NCBI RefSeq assembly: GCF_002440635.1
Contig: NZ_DJUW01000001.1
Coordinates: forward strand, 37,423 to 101,422
Length of the DNA stretch: 64,000 bases
Direction of reading: 5' to 3'
From: Novosphingobium sp. UBA6272
GTDB taxonomy: Bacteria; Pseudomonadota; Alphaproteobacteria; Sphingomonadales; Sphingomonadaceae
Shown: positions 10,255 to 18,655 of the stretch, in pieces
Layout: every line of letters begins with the position of its first letter
Numbering within the stretch: position 1 is the first letter of the stretch
Notes under the pieces: generated by a model
Told to the model about the DNA's origin: nothing
The model's input: the letters and a program-made list of their open reading frames with translations, nothing else
The model's database searches: none
Made by a program: the position numbers and the translations under genes

Positions 10255-13200
10255 TTAGCGCGCCTTCCGCGCAATCGCGCTCAGCCCCTTGGTCAGCTGG
10301 AACAGTCCGTTGAGCCGGGCTTCGGCGCTGCCCCAGGCGCGCGTCACCACGATCTTGCTGTCCGGGCGCAGCTTGATCGTGCCTTCCAGCCGCTGGGCAT
10401 AGGCGAACAGGCCGGCCGGGTCCGGGAACTCGTCGTTGTGGAACGAAACCAGCGAGCCCTTCGCGCCGACATCGATCTTGGCGATGTTCGCCTCGATCGC
10501 CTGGCGCTTGATCTGGATGAGCTTGACCAGATTGACGGTGGGGCCCGGCAGCGGGCCGAAGCGGTCGATCATCTCGGCCGAAAGGCTTTCGACCTCGGCC
10601 ATGTCCTCGGCATCGTTGAGGCGGCGGTACAACGCCATCCGCACCGCCAGATCGGGGACATAGTCCTCCGGGATCATGATCGGAGCATCGACCGTGATCT
10701 GCGGGCTGAGCGAATGGCGTTCCTTGGCGAGGCCCAGTTCCCCGGCCTTCGCGGCCAGGATCGCGTCTTCCAGCATCGACTGGTAGAGTTCGAAGCCGAC
10801 CTCGCGGATATGACCCGATTGCTCGTCACCCAGCAGGTTACCCGCGCCGCGAATGTCGAGATCATGGCTGGCGAGCTGGAATCCGGCCCCCAGGCTGTCG
10901 AGATCGCCCAGCACCTTGAGCCGCTTTTCCGCCACTTCCGACAGCTGCATGTCGGCTGGGGTGGTGAGATAGGCATAGGCGCGCAGCTTTGACCGGCCGA
11001 CCCGGCCGCGCAGCTGGTACAGCTGGGCCAGGCCAAAGCGGTCGGCGCGGTGGATGATGATCGTGTTGGCGCTGGGGATATCCAGCCCGCTCTCGACGAT
11101 CGTGGTCGAAAGCAGCACCTCATACTTCTTTTCGTAGAACGCGCTCATCCGCTCTTCGACTTCCCCGGCGGCCATCTGGCCGTGGGCGGTGACGAAGCGC
11201 ACTTCGGGCACGGTCTCGCGCAGCCACTTCTCGACCTCGTCCATGTCGGCGATCCGGGGGACGACGATGAAGCTCTGCCCGCCGCGGTGATGTTCGCGCA
11301 GCAGCGCCTCGCGCATCACCATGTCGTCCCATTCCATCACGTAGGTGCGCACTGCCAGCCGGTCGACCGGGGCGGTCTGGATGGTGGAGAGTTCGCGCAG
11401 TCCGCTCATCGCCATCTGCAGGGTCCGCGGGATCGGCGTGGCGGTCAGCGTCAGAACGTGGACATTGGCGCGCAGCTGCTTGAGTGTTTCCTTGTGATTG
11501 ACCCCAAATCGCTGCTCTTCATCAACAATTACAAGGCCAAGCCGCTTGAATTTGAGGCTCTTTGACAGGAGCGCGTGAGTGCCGATCACCACATCGGTGG
11601 TGCCTTCGGCCAAACCCTCCTTGGTCGCCTTGGATTCCTTTTCCCCGACCAGTCGCGAAAGCCGTCCGACCTTCAGCGGGAAGCCGGCGAAACGCTCGGT
11701 AAAACCGGTGTAGTGCTGGCGGGCAAGCAGGGTGGTCGGCGCGATCACCGCCACTTGCTGCCCGGCCATGGCGGCGACAAAGGCCGCGCGCAGGGCCACC
11801 TCGGTCTTGCCGAAGCCGACGTCGCCGCAGACCAGCCGGTCCATCGGGCGGCCTTCGCCAAGGTCCCTCAGCACGTCTTCGATCGCGGCTTCCTGGTCCT
11901 CGGTCTCTTGCCAGGGGAACTTCTCGACAAACTGGTCGTAGGCGCCCTGATCGGGCAGCAGCACCGGAGCCTGCCGCAGCGCGCGCAGGGCTGCGGTCTT
12001 GAGCAGGGCATGCGCGATCTCGCGAATCCGCTCCTTCAGGCGCGACTTGCGCTTTTGCCAGCCTTCGCCGCCAAGCCGGTCCAGCGCGACGAATTCGTTG
12101 TCGCTGCCATAGCGCGACAGAACGTCGATGTTCTCAACCGGGACGTAAAGCTTGTCGCCGCCGGCATATTCCAGCGCGACGCAATCGTGCGGGCTTTGCC
12201 CGACCGGGATCGATTGCAGGCCGATGTAACGCCCGATCCCGTGGTCCATGTGGACCACCAGGTCACCGGGGGCGAGTGCGGCCAGCTCGGCCAGGAAGGC
12301 ATCGGCACCCTTGCGGCGCTTCTTGCGGCGGACCAGCCGGTCACCCAGGATGTCCTGCTCGGTAACCAGTTCCAGCTCTTCGTTGGAAAAGCCGTTTTCG
12401 AGCGGCAGGACCACCGCAACCGGCGCGCCCTTGGCGGCGAGGCCGAGCGCCTCCTGCCAGCTGTCGGCCAGCACAGGGGCGGGGCGGGCGGCCTCGCCCA
12501 GGATCGCGGCAATCCGGGCGCGGCTGCCTTCGGAATAGGCCGCGATCAGCGCCTTGCGCCCGCGCTTGGCTTGCCCGGTCAGGTACTGGGCGGCGGCTTC
12601 GTAGATATTGTCGCCGCGGGCGCGTTCCGGGGCGAAATCGCGGCTGCCGGAAAAGCCGAAGTCGATCACCGTGGCGCTTTCCGGCTGGGCGAAGATATCG
12701 GCGCGGTGGACCGGACGGTCCTTGATCGCCGCATCAAGCTCGGCCCGGGTCAGATAGAGCGCGGCCGGCTCAAGCGGACGATAGGACCCCGCCGCCTTAC
12801 CCGATGTGTCGCTGCGCGCGGCGAAATAATCGGCGATGTCGCCCAGCCGCTCGTCGGCGGCGCCCAGCGCTCCGTTGTCGATCACGATCGTGTCATCGCC
12901 GCCCAGGTGATCGAACAGCGTGGCCAACCGCTCTTCGAACAGCGGCAGCCAGTGCTCCATCCCGGCCAGCCGCCGGCCGTCGCTGACCGCCTGATACAGC
13001 GGGTCGCCGGTGGCATTGGCGCCGAACTGCTCACGGTAACGGCTGCGGAACCGCTTGATGCTGTCTTCGTCGAGCAGGGCCTCGCTGGCCGGCAGCAGCA
13101 GGTGGGCCTCGGCAACGCCCTTGCTGCGCTGGGTGCCAGGATCGAACAGCCGCAGCGTCTCCAGCTCGTCGCCGAAGAAATCGAGCCGCAGCCCGGATTC

Positions 13201-13728
13201 GAGGCCCGAGGGGTAGATATCGAAGATCGATCCGCGCACGGCATATTCGCCGGCGTCGGCGACCGTGTCGGTCCGCGAATATCCCTGCCGCTGGAGCAGC
13301 GCGATCAGGCTCTCGCGCCCGATCTCCATGCCTGGCTTGAGCAGGCGGACATTCTCACGAATCCGGAACGGCGTGGCGACGCGCTGCAACGCGGCGTTGA
13401 TCGTGGTGACCAGCAGCTGCGGCGCATCGGCCTTGCCCTGCAGCCGGTGCAGCGCTGCCAGCCGGCGCGCGCTGACCGACAGCGCCGGGCTGGCGCGGTC
13501 ATAGGGCAAGCAGTCCCAGGCCGGGAAGGCGATCACTTCCAGTTCGGGGGCAAAGAAGGCCGCACTGTCGGCAATGCCCTGCATCGCCGCCTCGTCGGGA
13601 GCGATGAACACCACCCGGCTCTTCGCGGCCCGCGCCAGATCGGCCAGCACCATCGGCTGCGCGCCGCGGGCCAGCGCGGCGAGGGTCAGCGGGCTTTTGG
13701 CAGAGAGGATCTTTGACAGGTTAGGCAT
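10255..13728 (-). CDS. mfd: transcription-repair coupling factor Mfd
   Basis: Mfd removes RNA polymerase stalled at DNA lesions and recruits UvrA. The 1157-residue product shows the UvrB-like N-terminal half, the RNA polymerase-interaction domain (GDLVVHMDHGIGRYIGL), the RecG-like translocase with Walker A (CGDVGFGKTEVALRAA) and the DEEQRFG box, the TRG region, and the C-terminal domain. Downstream of sdhE on the same strand, it keeps the alphaproteobacterial grouping of mfd, sdhE and recG. The ATG at 13728 gives the canonical N-terminus. Confidence 0.98.
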   Translation of the reverse strand: MPNLSKILSAKSPLTLAALARGAQPMVLADLARAAKSRVVFIAPDEAAMQGIADSAAFFAPELEVIAFPAWDCLPYDRASPALSVSARRLAALHRLQGKADAPQLLVTTINAALQRVATPFRIRENVRLLKPGMEIGRESLIALLQRQGYSRTDTVADAGEYAVRGSIFDIYPSGLESGLRLDFFGDELETLRLFDPGTQRSKGVAEAHLLLPASEALLDEDSIKRFRSRYREQFGANATGDPLYQAVSDGRRLAGMEHWLPLFEERLATLFDHLGGDDTIVIDNGALGAADERLGDIADYFAARSDTSGKAAGSYRPLEPAALYLTRAELDAAIKDRPVHRADIFAQPESATVIDFGFSGSRDFAPERARGDNIYEAAAQYLTGQAKRGRKALIAAYSEGSRARIAAILGEAARPAPVLADSWQEALGLAAKGAPVAVVLPLENGFSNEELELVTEQDILGDRLVRRKKRRKGADAFLAELAALAPGDLVVHMDHGIGRYIGLQSIPVGQSPHDCVALEYAGGDKLYVPVENIDVLSRYGSDNEFVALDRLGGEGWQKRKSRLKERIREIAHALLKTAALRALRQAPVLLPDQGAYDQFVEKFPWQETEDQEAAIEDVLRDLGEGRPMDRLVCGDVGFGKTEVALRAAFVAAMAGQQVAVIAPTTLLARQHYTGFTERFAGFPLKVGRLSRLVGEKESKATKEGLAEGTTDVVIGTHALLSKSLKFKRLGLVIVDEEQRFGVNHKETLKQLRANVHVLTLTATPIPRTLQMAMSGLRELSTIQTAPVDRLAVRTYVMEWDDMVMREALLREHHRGGQSFIVVPRIADMDEVEKWLRETVPEVRFVTAHGQMAAGEVEERMSAFYEKKYEVLLSTTIVESGLDIPSANTIIIHRADRFGLAQLYQLRGRVGRSKLRAYAYLTTPADMQLSEVAEKRLKVLGDLDSLGAGFQLASHDLDIRGAGNLLGDEQSGHIREVGFELYQSMLEDAILAAKAGELGLAKERHSLSPQITVDAPIMIPEDYVPDLAVRMALYRRLNDAEDMAEVESLSAEMIDRFGPLPGPTVNLVKLIQIKRQAIEANIAKIDVGAKGSLVSFHNDEFPDPAGLFAYAQRLEGTIKLRPDSKIVVTRAWGSAEARLNGLFQLTKGLSAIARKAR

Positions 13729-13797
13729 GGCTCACGCAACGGCGATTGCCCCGCGGGCCATTTTTGCGGCCAGCGGGGTAGGGATCGAAGCCGCGCC

Positions 13798-14064
13798 TTA
13801 GCGCGGGATCTCGACGTAGTCGAGCTTGCGGAATGCATCCATCAAAGGACCGGCATATTCGTCGGGCACGGCCAGCGTGCCGAGCGCCCAGCCCATGATG
13901 TCGACGTCTTCCTCGTCCAGCAGGGCTTCGAACCAGGCGATTTCAACCTCGCCCCAGCCACTGCCAAAGCGATCGAAGAAACAGCCGATCATGTAATCGG
14001 CTTCACGCGTACCGCGATGCCAGGCGCGGAACTTCAGGCGGCGGAGGCGATCATCGGGAACCAT
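13798..14064 (-). CDS. sdhE: succinate dehydrogenase flavinylation factor SdhE
   Basis: SdhE helps attach FAD covalently to the flavoprotein subunit of succinate dehydrogenase. The 88-residue product carries the family motif RGTREAD (the RGxxE signature) near residue 18, and a C-terminal acidic helical half (LLDEEDVDIMGWALG). Initiation at the ATG at 14064 is preferred; the frame continues upstream only through weak TTG codons in a proline-rich stretch. It sits between mfd and the host-attachment-like gene on the same strand. Confidence 0.92.
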   Translation of the reverse strand: MVPDDRLRRLKFRAWHRGTREADYMIGCFFDRFGSGWGEVEIAWFEALLDEEDVDIMGWALGTLAVPDEYAGPLMDAFRKLDYVEIPR

Positions 14065-14103
14065 GCCGTCGCCGCTAGGCTGCGGCGACGGCAATGGCAA
14101 CGC

Positions 14104-14508
14104 TCAATGCTTTTCGCGCAGGGCGATAAGGATGTCGCTGGGCTGCTTGCCGATCAGGTCCTTGTGCAATTCCTTGATCACGGCCCGCCCGGTCATCTTG
14201 TGATAGTGCTTGCGCAGTTCCCCCAGAGTGCGGGGCGGGGCGACAACCACCAGGTCCTTTATCTTGTGGCTCAGCACTTGGCCATTGAGCCAGGTCGCAA
14301 CAGCCGCCGCGTGCGCATCTTCGCCGACGATGCTATCGGCATGGTTGCCGGGGCTGGAACGATGACTGCCGCCAGAATGGTTGCTCGAATCCAGCTTGGG
14401 CACGGGCTGGGCAGCCAATTCGGGCTCCGCCTCGTTCCCGGTATTGCGGTACAGTTCGAAATTCTCGCCGTCGGCAATTGCAACAATGGCTCCGTGGGGT
14501 AGCAGCAT
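14104..14508 (-). CDS. host attachment-like protein (baeRF family 12 type)
   Basis: This 134-residue protein resembles the bacterial release-factor-like (baeRF) group annotated as protein required for attachment to host cells, first named in Agrobacterium. It opens MLLPHGAIVAIADGENFELY, has a variable Ser/His-rich middle, and ends with the conserved block KDLVVVAPPRTLGELRKHY followed by a KDL/ALREKH tail. The ribosome site AAGGAGA lies 6 bases before the ATG at 14508, fixing the start. It leads the sdhE-mfd strand and is divergent from recG. Molecular function of the family is unclear; ribosome-related roles have been proposed. Confidence 0.8.
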   Translation of the reverse strand: MLLPHGAIVAIADGENFELYRNTGNEAEPELAAQPVPKLDSSNHSGGSHRSSPGNHADSIVGEDAHAAAVATWLNGQVLSHKIKDLVVVAPPRTLGELRKHYHKMTGRAVIKELHKDLIGKQPSDILIALREKH

Positions 14509-14625
14509 GGGATTCTCCTTTTTGATGCGCTTGTTGCCAGCAGAGCGGGAATGTCTTTGCCGGTCCATGCGCTGAGTCAAAGACCGGCCCTTTCGCCGCA
14601 TCGCGGCTTGAGGCATGAAGCGGCC

Positions 14626-16683
14626 ATGCGTCCCGAACGGCTCAACCCCCTGTTCGTTGCGGCTGACAGCCTGAAAGGCGTCGGCACCGGTCTGGCGCGC
14701 CCGCTCGAACGGCTCGGCCTGACCCGGGTGCGCGACTTTGCCTATCACCTGCCCGACCGATTCGTGATGCGCCGCGCGGTCGCCGATCTCGACGCGGCCA
14801 GCGTAGGTGAAAATATCGTCGTCGCGCTGACCCCGATCGAATACCGCAGTTCACCCGGGCGCGGGCCGTTCCGGGTGCTGGCCAGCGACGGCCCTGGCAA
14901 CATCTGCGCGATCACCTATTTCGGCCGCAACACCGGCTGGGCCAAGAAGGCACTGCCCTTGGGCGAACCGCGCTGGATCGCCGGACGGCTCGACCAGTAT
15001 GGGCAGATGCTGCAGATCGTCCATCCAGATCATGTCGCCGAGGAAAGCGGGGCGGCGCTCGGCCAGCTGGTCGAGCCGGTCTATCCGCTGTCCGAGGGGC
15101 TGACCCAGGGGCGGCTGACTGCACTGATCGAGCAGGCGCTGGAACGGATGCCCGAGCTGCCCGAATGGATCGAGCCGGGCCTCGCCGACAAGATGCAATG
15201 GCCGCGCTGGCGCGACGCCTTGGAATTGGCGCACCGCAGCGAACATGCCGCCGCGCGCGACCGGCTGGCCTATGACGAGCTGCTTGCCAACAGCTTGGCG
15301 CTGATGCTGGTCAAGAACGCCAACCGCGCCAAAATCGGCACGCCGCTCAGCGGCGACGGGTCGCTGCGCGGCAAACTCAACTTGCCGTTCGGGCTGACCG
15401 GGGCGCAAAGCCGCTCGATTGCCGAGATCGAAGGCGACATGGCCCAGGCCGCACCGATGCTGCGGCTGCTGCAGGGCGATGTCGGATCGGGCAAGACCGT
15501 GGTTGCGCTTGAGGCGATGCTGCTGGCGGTGGAGGCGGGGGCCCAGGCCGCGCTTCTCGCCCCGACCGAGATTCTCGCCCGCCAGCACCACGAAACGCTC
15601 ACGCGGATGGCGGCTGGCACCGGGGTGACGATCGCGCTGCTGACCGGGCGCGACAAGGGCCGGGCGCGCGAATCGATCCTGATGGGGCTGCTCGACGGCT
15701 CGATCCAGCTGGTGATCGGCACTCACGCGATCTTCCAGGATACGGTTGCCTATAAGAACCTGGCGCTGGTGGTGATCGACGAGCAGCACCGCTTCGGGGT
15801 CGGCCAGCGGCTGATGCTGACGCAAAAGGGCAAGCGCACGCCGCATTGCCTGGCGATGACCGCCACCCCGATCCCGCGCACGCTGACCCTGGCCCAATAT
15901 GGCGAGATGGACGTCAGCCGGCTCGACGAGATGCCGCCGGGCCGCCAGCCGATCGATACCCGGGTGGTGGCGCTGGAGCGTCTGGGCGATGTAGTCGGCG
16001 CGATCGGGCGCCATATCGAAAGCGGGCAGCAGGCCTACTGGGTTTGCCCGATGGTCCGCGAGCAGGAGAGCGAGGATCTGGCCGCGGCCGAGGCGCGCTA
16101 TGCCGAGCTGACTGCCCGGTTCGGCGATACGGTGGTGCTGGTCCACGGCCAGCTGCGTCCCGAACAGAAGGACGCGGCGATGGAACGGTTTGCCAGCGGT
16201 GCGGCAAAGCTGCTGGTCGCGACCACGGTGATCGAGGTGGGGGTCGACGTACCCAATGCCACGCTGATGGTGATCGAACAGGCCGAACGCTTCGGCCTCG
16301 CCCAGTTGCACCAGCTGCGCGGACGGGTCGGACGGGGTGAGGGCAAGAGCATCTGCTTGTTGCTGCGCGGCGAGGCGCTCAGCGAAACCGCGCGCGAACG
16401 GCTGGCCCTGATGCGCGAGACGCAGGACGGGTTCCGGCTGGCGGAGGAAGACCTGCGGCTGCGCGGCGGCGGGGAACTGCTCGGCACCCGCCAGTCCGGC
16501 GATACGCCGTTCCGGGTTGCCAGCATGGAACAGATCCAGCGGCTGCTCCCCGTGGCCCACGACGATGCCCGCCTGCTGATGGAGCGCGACGGCGGCCTGA
16601 CCGGCGAACGCGGCGAGGCGGCCCGGCTGCTGCTCTATCTGTTCGAACGCGATTGGGGCGTGCAACTGCTGCGCGGCGGATGA
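14626..16683 (+). CDS. recG: ATP-dependent DNA helicase RecG
   Basis: RecG reverses stalled replication forks and branch-migrates recombination intermediates. The 685-residue product has the N-terminal wedge/OB domain (about 1-170), helicase motif I (QGDVGSGKTVVAL), DEQHRFG (motif II), TATPIPRTL (motif III), and motifs V-VI (TTVIEVGVDVPNA, QLRGRVGRG). The ATG at 14626 begins the usual MRPERLNPLF N-terminus; earlier in-frame codons would add only a poor leader. Its stop overlaps the next gene by four bases (ATGA), so they are translationally coupled. Confidence 0.97.
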   Translation: MRPERLNPLFVAADSLKGVGTGLARPLERLGLTRVRDFAYHLPDRFVMRRAVADLDAASVGENIVVALTPIEYRSSPGRGPFRVLASDGPGNICAITYFGRNTGWAKKALPLGEPRWIAGRLDQYGQMLQIVHPDHVAEESGAALGQLVEPVYPLSEGLTQGRLTALIEQALERMPELPEWIEPGLADKMQWPRWRDALELAHRSEHAAARDRLAYDELLANSLALMLVKNANRAKIGTPLSGDGSLRGKLNLPFGLTGAQSRSIAEIEGDMAQAAPMLRLLQGDVGSGKTVVALEAMLLAVEAGAQAALLAPTEILARQHHETLTRMAAGTGVTIALLTGRDKGRARESILMGLLDGSIQLVIGTHAIFQDTVAYKNLALVVIDEQHRFGVGQRLMLTQKGKRTPHCLAMTATPIPRTLTLAQYGEMDVSRLDEMPPGRQPIDTRVVALERLGDVVGAIGRHIESGQQAYWVCPMVREQESEDLAAAEARYAELTARFGDTVVLVHGQLRPEQKDAAMERFASGAAKLLVATTVIEVGVDVPNATLMVIEQAERFGLAQLHQLRGRVGRGEGKSICLLLRGEALSETARERLALMRETQDGFRLAEEDLRLRGGGELLGTRQSGDTPFRVASMEQIQRLLPVAHDDARLLMERDGGLTGERGEAARLLLYLFERDWGVQLLRGG

Positions 16684-17057
16684 CGCTGTGGCAGCGCCTG
16701 AGGGGCTGGGCCAAGGCATTGCGGCGCGAGGTGCTGTTGCTGTGGCTTGCCGCCCGCGATCCGCGGGTGCCGCTGCTGCCAAAGCTGCTCGCGGTGTTCG
16801 TCGCGGGCTATGCGCTCAGCCCGATCGACCTGATCCCCGATTTCATCCCGGTGCTCGGACTGCTGGACGATCTGGTGCTGGTTCCGGCCGGAATCTGGCT
16901 GACCTTGCGGCTGCTGCCAGTCGAGCTGCTGGCCGAACTGCGCACCAAAGCCGGACAGACCGCGTGGCCGCGTCCGTCGCTCTATGGTGCGGTGTTTATC
17001 GCAGCCGTCTGGCTGGCCGTACTGTCGGCAGGAATGTGGTGGTGGCAGGGCGCCTAG
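16680..17057 (+). CDS. YkvA/DUF1232 family membrane protein
   Basis: A 125-residue protein with the DUF1232 signature: a hydrophobic segment followed by GYALSPIDLIPDFIPVLGLLDD (shown in part by SPIDLIPDFIPVLG) around residue 45. There are further hydrophobic segments at about 55-75 and 100-122. The family is widespread and its function unknown. The start codon overlaps the recG stop as ATGA, indicating coupling to recG. Confidence 0.85.
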   Translation: MTLWQRLRGWAKALRREVLLLWLAARDPRVPLLPKLLAVFVAGYALSPIDLIPDFIPVLGLLDDLVLVPAGIWLTLRLLPVELLAELRTKAGQTAWPRPSLYGAVFIAAVWLAVLSAGMWWWQGA

Positions 17058-17072
17058 GCCCGCGGTCTTCGC

Positions 17073-17372
17073 TCAGACCGCTAGAATCAGCACGTCATCC
17101 GCGCGCGGGGTCTCGGGCTTGAAGCCTGCCAGCGGCTCGAACGAGTCTTCCTGCAACACGGTCTCATTGAGGCCGGCCAGCTTGAACTGGCCCAGTCGCG
17201 GCTCTTCGTCGCTGCGCCAGGTCTTGCCGAGGTTGAGCGCGGAGACGAACAGATCGCCGTGACGTTCAAAAATCAGGTGCGGAGCCAGCCGGATGGTTGC
17301 GCCGTTGTAGAGCGCTTCGACGATCCGCTTGCGCGAGATCGCTTCGAACAGCGTCAGCCGGTTGTCGCTCAT
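17073..17372 (-). CDS. conserved hypothetical protein, about 99 residues
   Basis: I do not recognise a named family. The product is soluble, with a strand-rich pattern (LFVSALNLGKTW, LGQFKLAGLNETVL) and the opening SRKRIVEALYNGATIRLAPHLIFERHGDLF. That opening loosely resembles the ligand-binding WYL fold without its HTH, but the WYL motif is absent and the likeness is weak. Codon use matches the neighbours. It converges with the YkvA gene (15 bases) and lies beside tRNA-Pro. Confidence 0.7.
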   Translation of the reverse strand: MSDNRLTLFEAISRKRIVEALYNGATIRLAPHLIFERHGDLFVSALNLGKTWRSDEEPRLGQFKLAGLNETVLQEDSFEPLAGFKPETPRADDVLILAV

Positions 17373-17416
17373 GGTGATGATATCGCTCTAGGGGAGAAAT
17401 GTTGCGTTGCAGCACA

Positions 17417-17446
17417 GTGCTTCAAGTCTCATGGACTTGCAAGCAC
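17417..17446 (-). terminator. hairpin downstream of tRNA-Pro
   Basis: A 12-bp stem with one bulged base (GTGCTT-CAAGTC with GACTTG-AAGCAC around a 5-base loop) lies 9 bases beyond the CCA of tRNA-Pro. It lacks a U-tract, so it may be a processing or stabilising hairpin rather than a terminator. Confidence 0.45.
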
Positions 17447-17455
17447 GGAGCGATT

Positions 17456-17532
17456 TGGTCGGGGAAAGAGGATTCGAACCTCCGGCCCCTGCCTCCCGAA
17501 GACAGTGCTCTACCAGGCTGAGCTATTCCCCG
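17456..17532 (-). tRNA. tRNA-Pro (CGG)
   Basis: Minus-strand cloverleaf with acceptor CGGGGAA/TTCCCCG, D arm GCTC...GAGC, anticodon loop TTCGGGA (anticodon CGG), T arm with GGTTCGAATCC, discriminator A and an encoded CCA ending at 17456. A promoter and a hairpin-bearing leader lie upstream. Confidence 0.96.
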
Positions 17533-17544
17533 ACCGATCGTTCA

Positions 17545-17560
17545 CCCCTGCATGCAGGGG
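17545..17560. repeat. 16-bp perfect palindrome in tRNA-Pro leader
   Basis: CCCCTGCATGCAGGGG lies between the tRNA-Pro promoter and the tRNA 5' end, so it would form a leader hairpin. The tRNA-Asn leader has a related one (CCCCTGCC with GGCGGGG). Confidence 0.75.
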
Positions 17561-17575
17561 CGAGGCAGGAGCGCG

Positions 17576-17604
17576 CCTATAGTGAGCGATTCCACGGGTG
17601 GCAA
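17576..17604 (-). promoter_or_regulatory. tRNA-Pro promoter
   Basis: On the minus strand -35 TTGCCA (17604-17599) and -10 TATAGG (17581-17576) are 17 bases apart, followed by CGC. The sequence CGCTTGCCA-N-TATAGGCGC is nearly identical to the tRNA-Asn promoter. Confidence 0.72.
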
Positions 17605-17632
17605 GCGGGCAATCTCGCGCTAGGGTCTTTTC

Positions 17633-18589
17633 ATGGCATCAGCAGCGATTCCCCTCGATTCCCGGCGCGACGATCATTGGGAATGGCAATATCTCGATCT
17701 GATGCGCCAGATCTGGGCGCAGGGGGACGAGCGGATCGACCGGACCGGGGTGGGCACCCGTGCGGTCTTCGGGGCGCAGATTCGATTTGACCTGTCCACC
17801 GGCGCGATGCCGCTGATCACCACCAAGCGGATCTACTGGAAGACCTCGGCGCGCGAATTCCTGTGGTTCCTGACCGGCAATACCAACATCCGCCCGCTGG
17901 TACTGCAGGGGGTTAAGATTTGGAACGAGTGGCCGCACGCCAATTATGTGAAAGCCACCGGCGAAGCGATCAGTCTTGACGATTTCGTCGCCCGGATCGC
18001 GGCGGATGAGCAATTTGCCGCGCAGTGGGGCGAACTCGGCCCGGTTTACGGCAAGCAATGGGTCGATTGGCCAACTTACACGCCGGCCGGCGAAGGGCTC
18101 TACCGGCCTGGACCAGGGATCAACCAGGTCGCGCAGGTGGTCGAAAGCCTGAAGAACAATCCCGGCAGCCGCCGCCACATCGTCGAAGGCTGGAACGTGG
18201 CCGAGCTGGAGCGGATGGCCTTGCCGCCGTGCCACAAGACCTATCAGTTCCAGGTGGCCGGAAACCGGCTGAATTGCCTGCTTTACCAGCGCAGCTGCGA
18301 CGTGGTGCTGGGGCTGCCGTTCAATCTGTTCGGCGCGGCGCTGTTCACGCGGATGCTGGCACAGCAGTGCGATCTGGAACCGGGCGAACTGATCTGGATG
18401 GGCGGTGATACGCACCTTTATCTCAACCATGCCGACCTGATCGAAGCGCAGCTGGCGCGGGTGCCTGCGGGCGGCGGAACACTGGAGATATTGCGCCGGC
18501 CGGACAGCATCTTCGGCTACCGGATCGAGGACTTCGCGGTGGAAGGGTATTCCCCCCAGGGCCATATCGCCGCGCCCGTTGCGGTCTAG
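17633..18589 (+). CDS. thyA: thymidylate synthase
   Basis: ThyA methylates dUMP to dTMP using methylene-tetrahydrofolate. The nucleophilic Cys is in LPPCHKTYQFQV, with RRHIVEGWNV, the dUMP-binding YQRSCDVVLGLPFN, and YLNHADLI all present. At 318 residues it is of the longer type (like the Lactobacillus enzyme) with an insert around residues 90-140. The ATG at 17633 begins MASAAIPLD. No dihydrofolate reductase gene is adjacent. Confidence 0.97.
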   Translation: MASAAIPLDSRRDDHWEWQYLDLMRQIWAQGDERIDRTGVGTRAVFGAQIRFDLSTGAMPLITTKRIYWKTSAREFLWFLTGNTNIRPLVLQGVKIWNEWPHANYVKATGEAISLDDFVARIAADEQFAAQWGELGPVYGKQWVDWPTYTPAGEGLYRPGPGINQVAQVVESLKNNPGSRRHIVEGWNVAELERMALPPCHKTYQFQVAGNRLNCLLYQRSCDVVLGLPFNLFGAALFTRMLAQQCDLEPGELIWMGGDTHLYLNHADLIEAQLARVPAGGGTLEILRRPDSIFGYRIEDFAVEGYSPQGHIAAPVAV

Positions 18590-18655
18590 GCGAGTTCGGC
18601 CTAAGCTTTGGCCATGCGGGGGGTCGCGTAGCGCAAAGGGGATGGCAGCAACGCG

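Noticed and set aside
10235..10257. Terminator between the EAL gene and mfd
   Set aside because: Only a 6-bp stem (ATCCTC/GAGGAT) with no U-tract.
11575..13716. A 713-codon plus-strand frame opposite mfd
   Set aside because: Antisense shadow; no recognisable protein features and mfd is certain.
14851..16782. A 643-codon minus-strand frame opposite recG
   Set aside because: Gln/His/Arg-rich shadow of recG codons.
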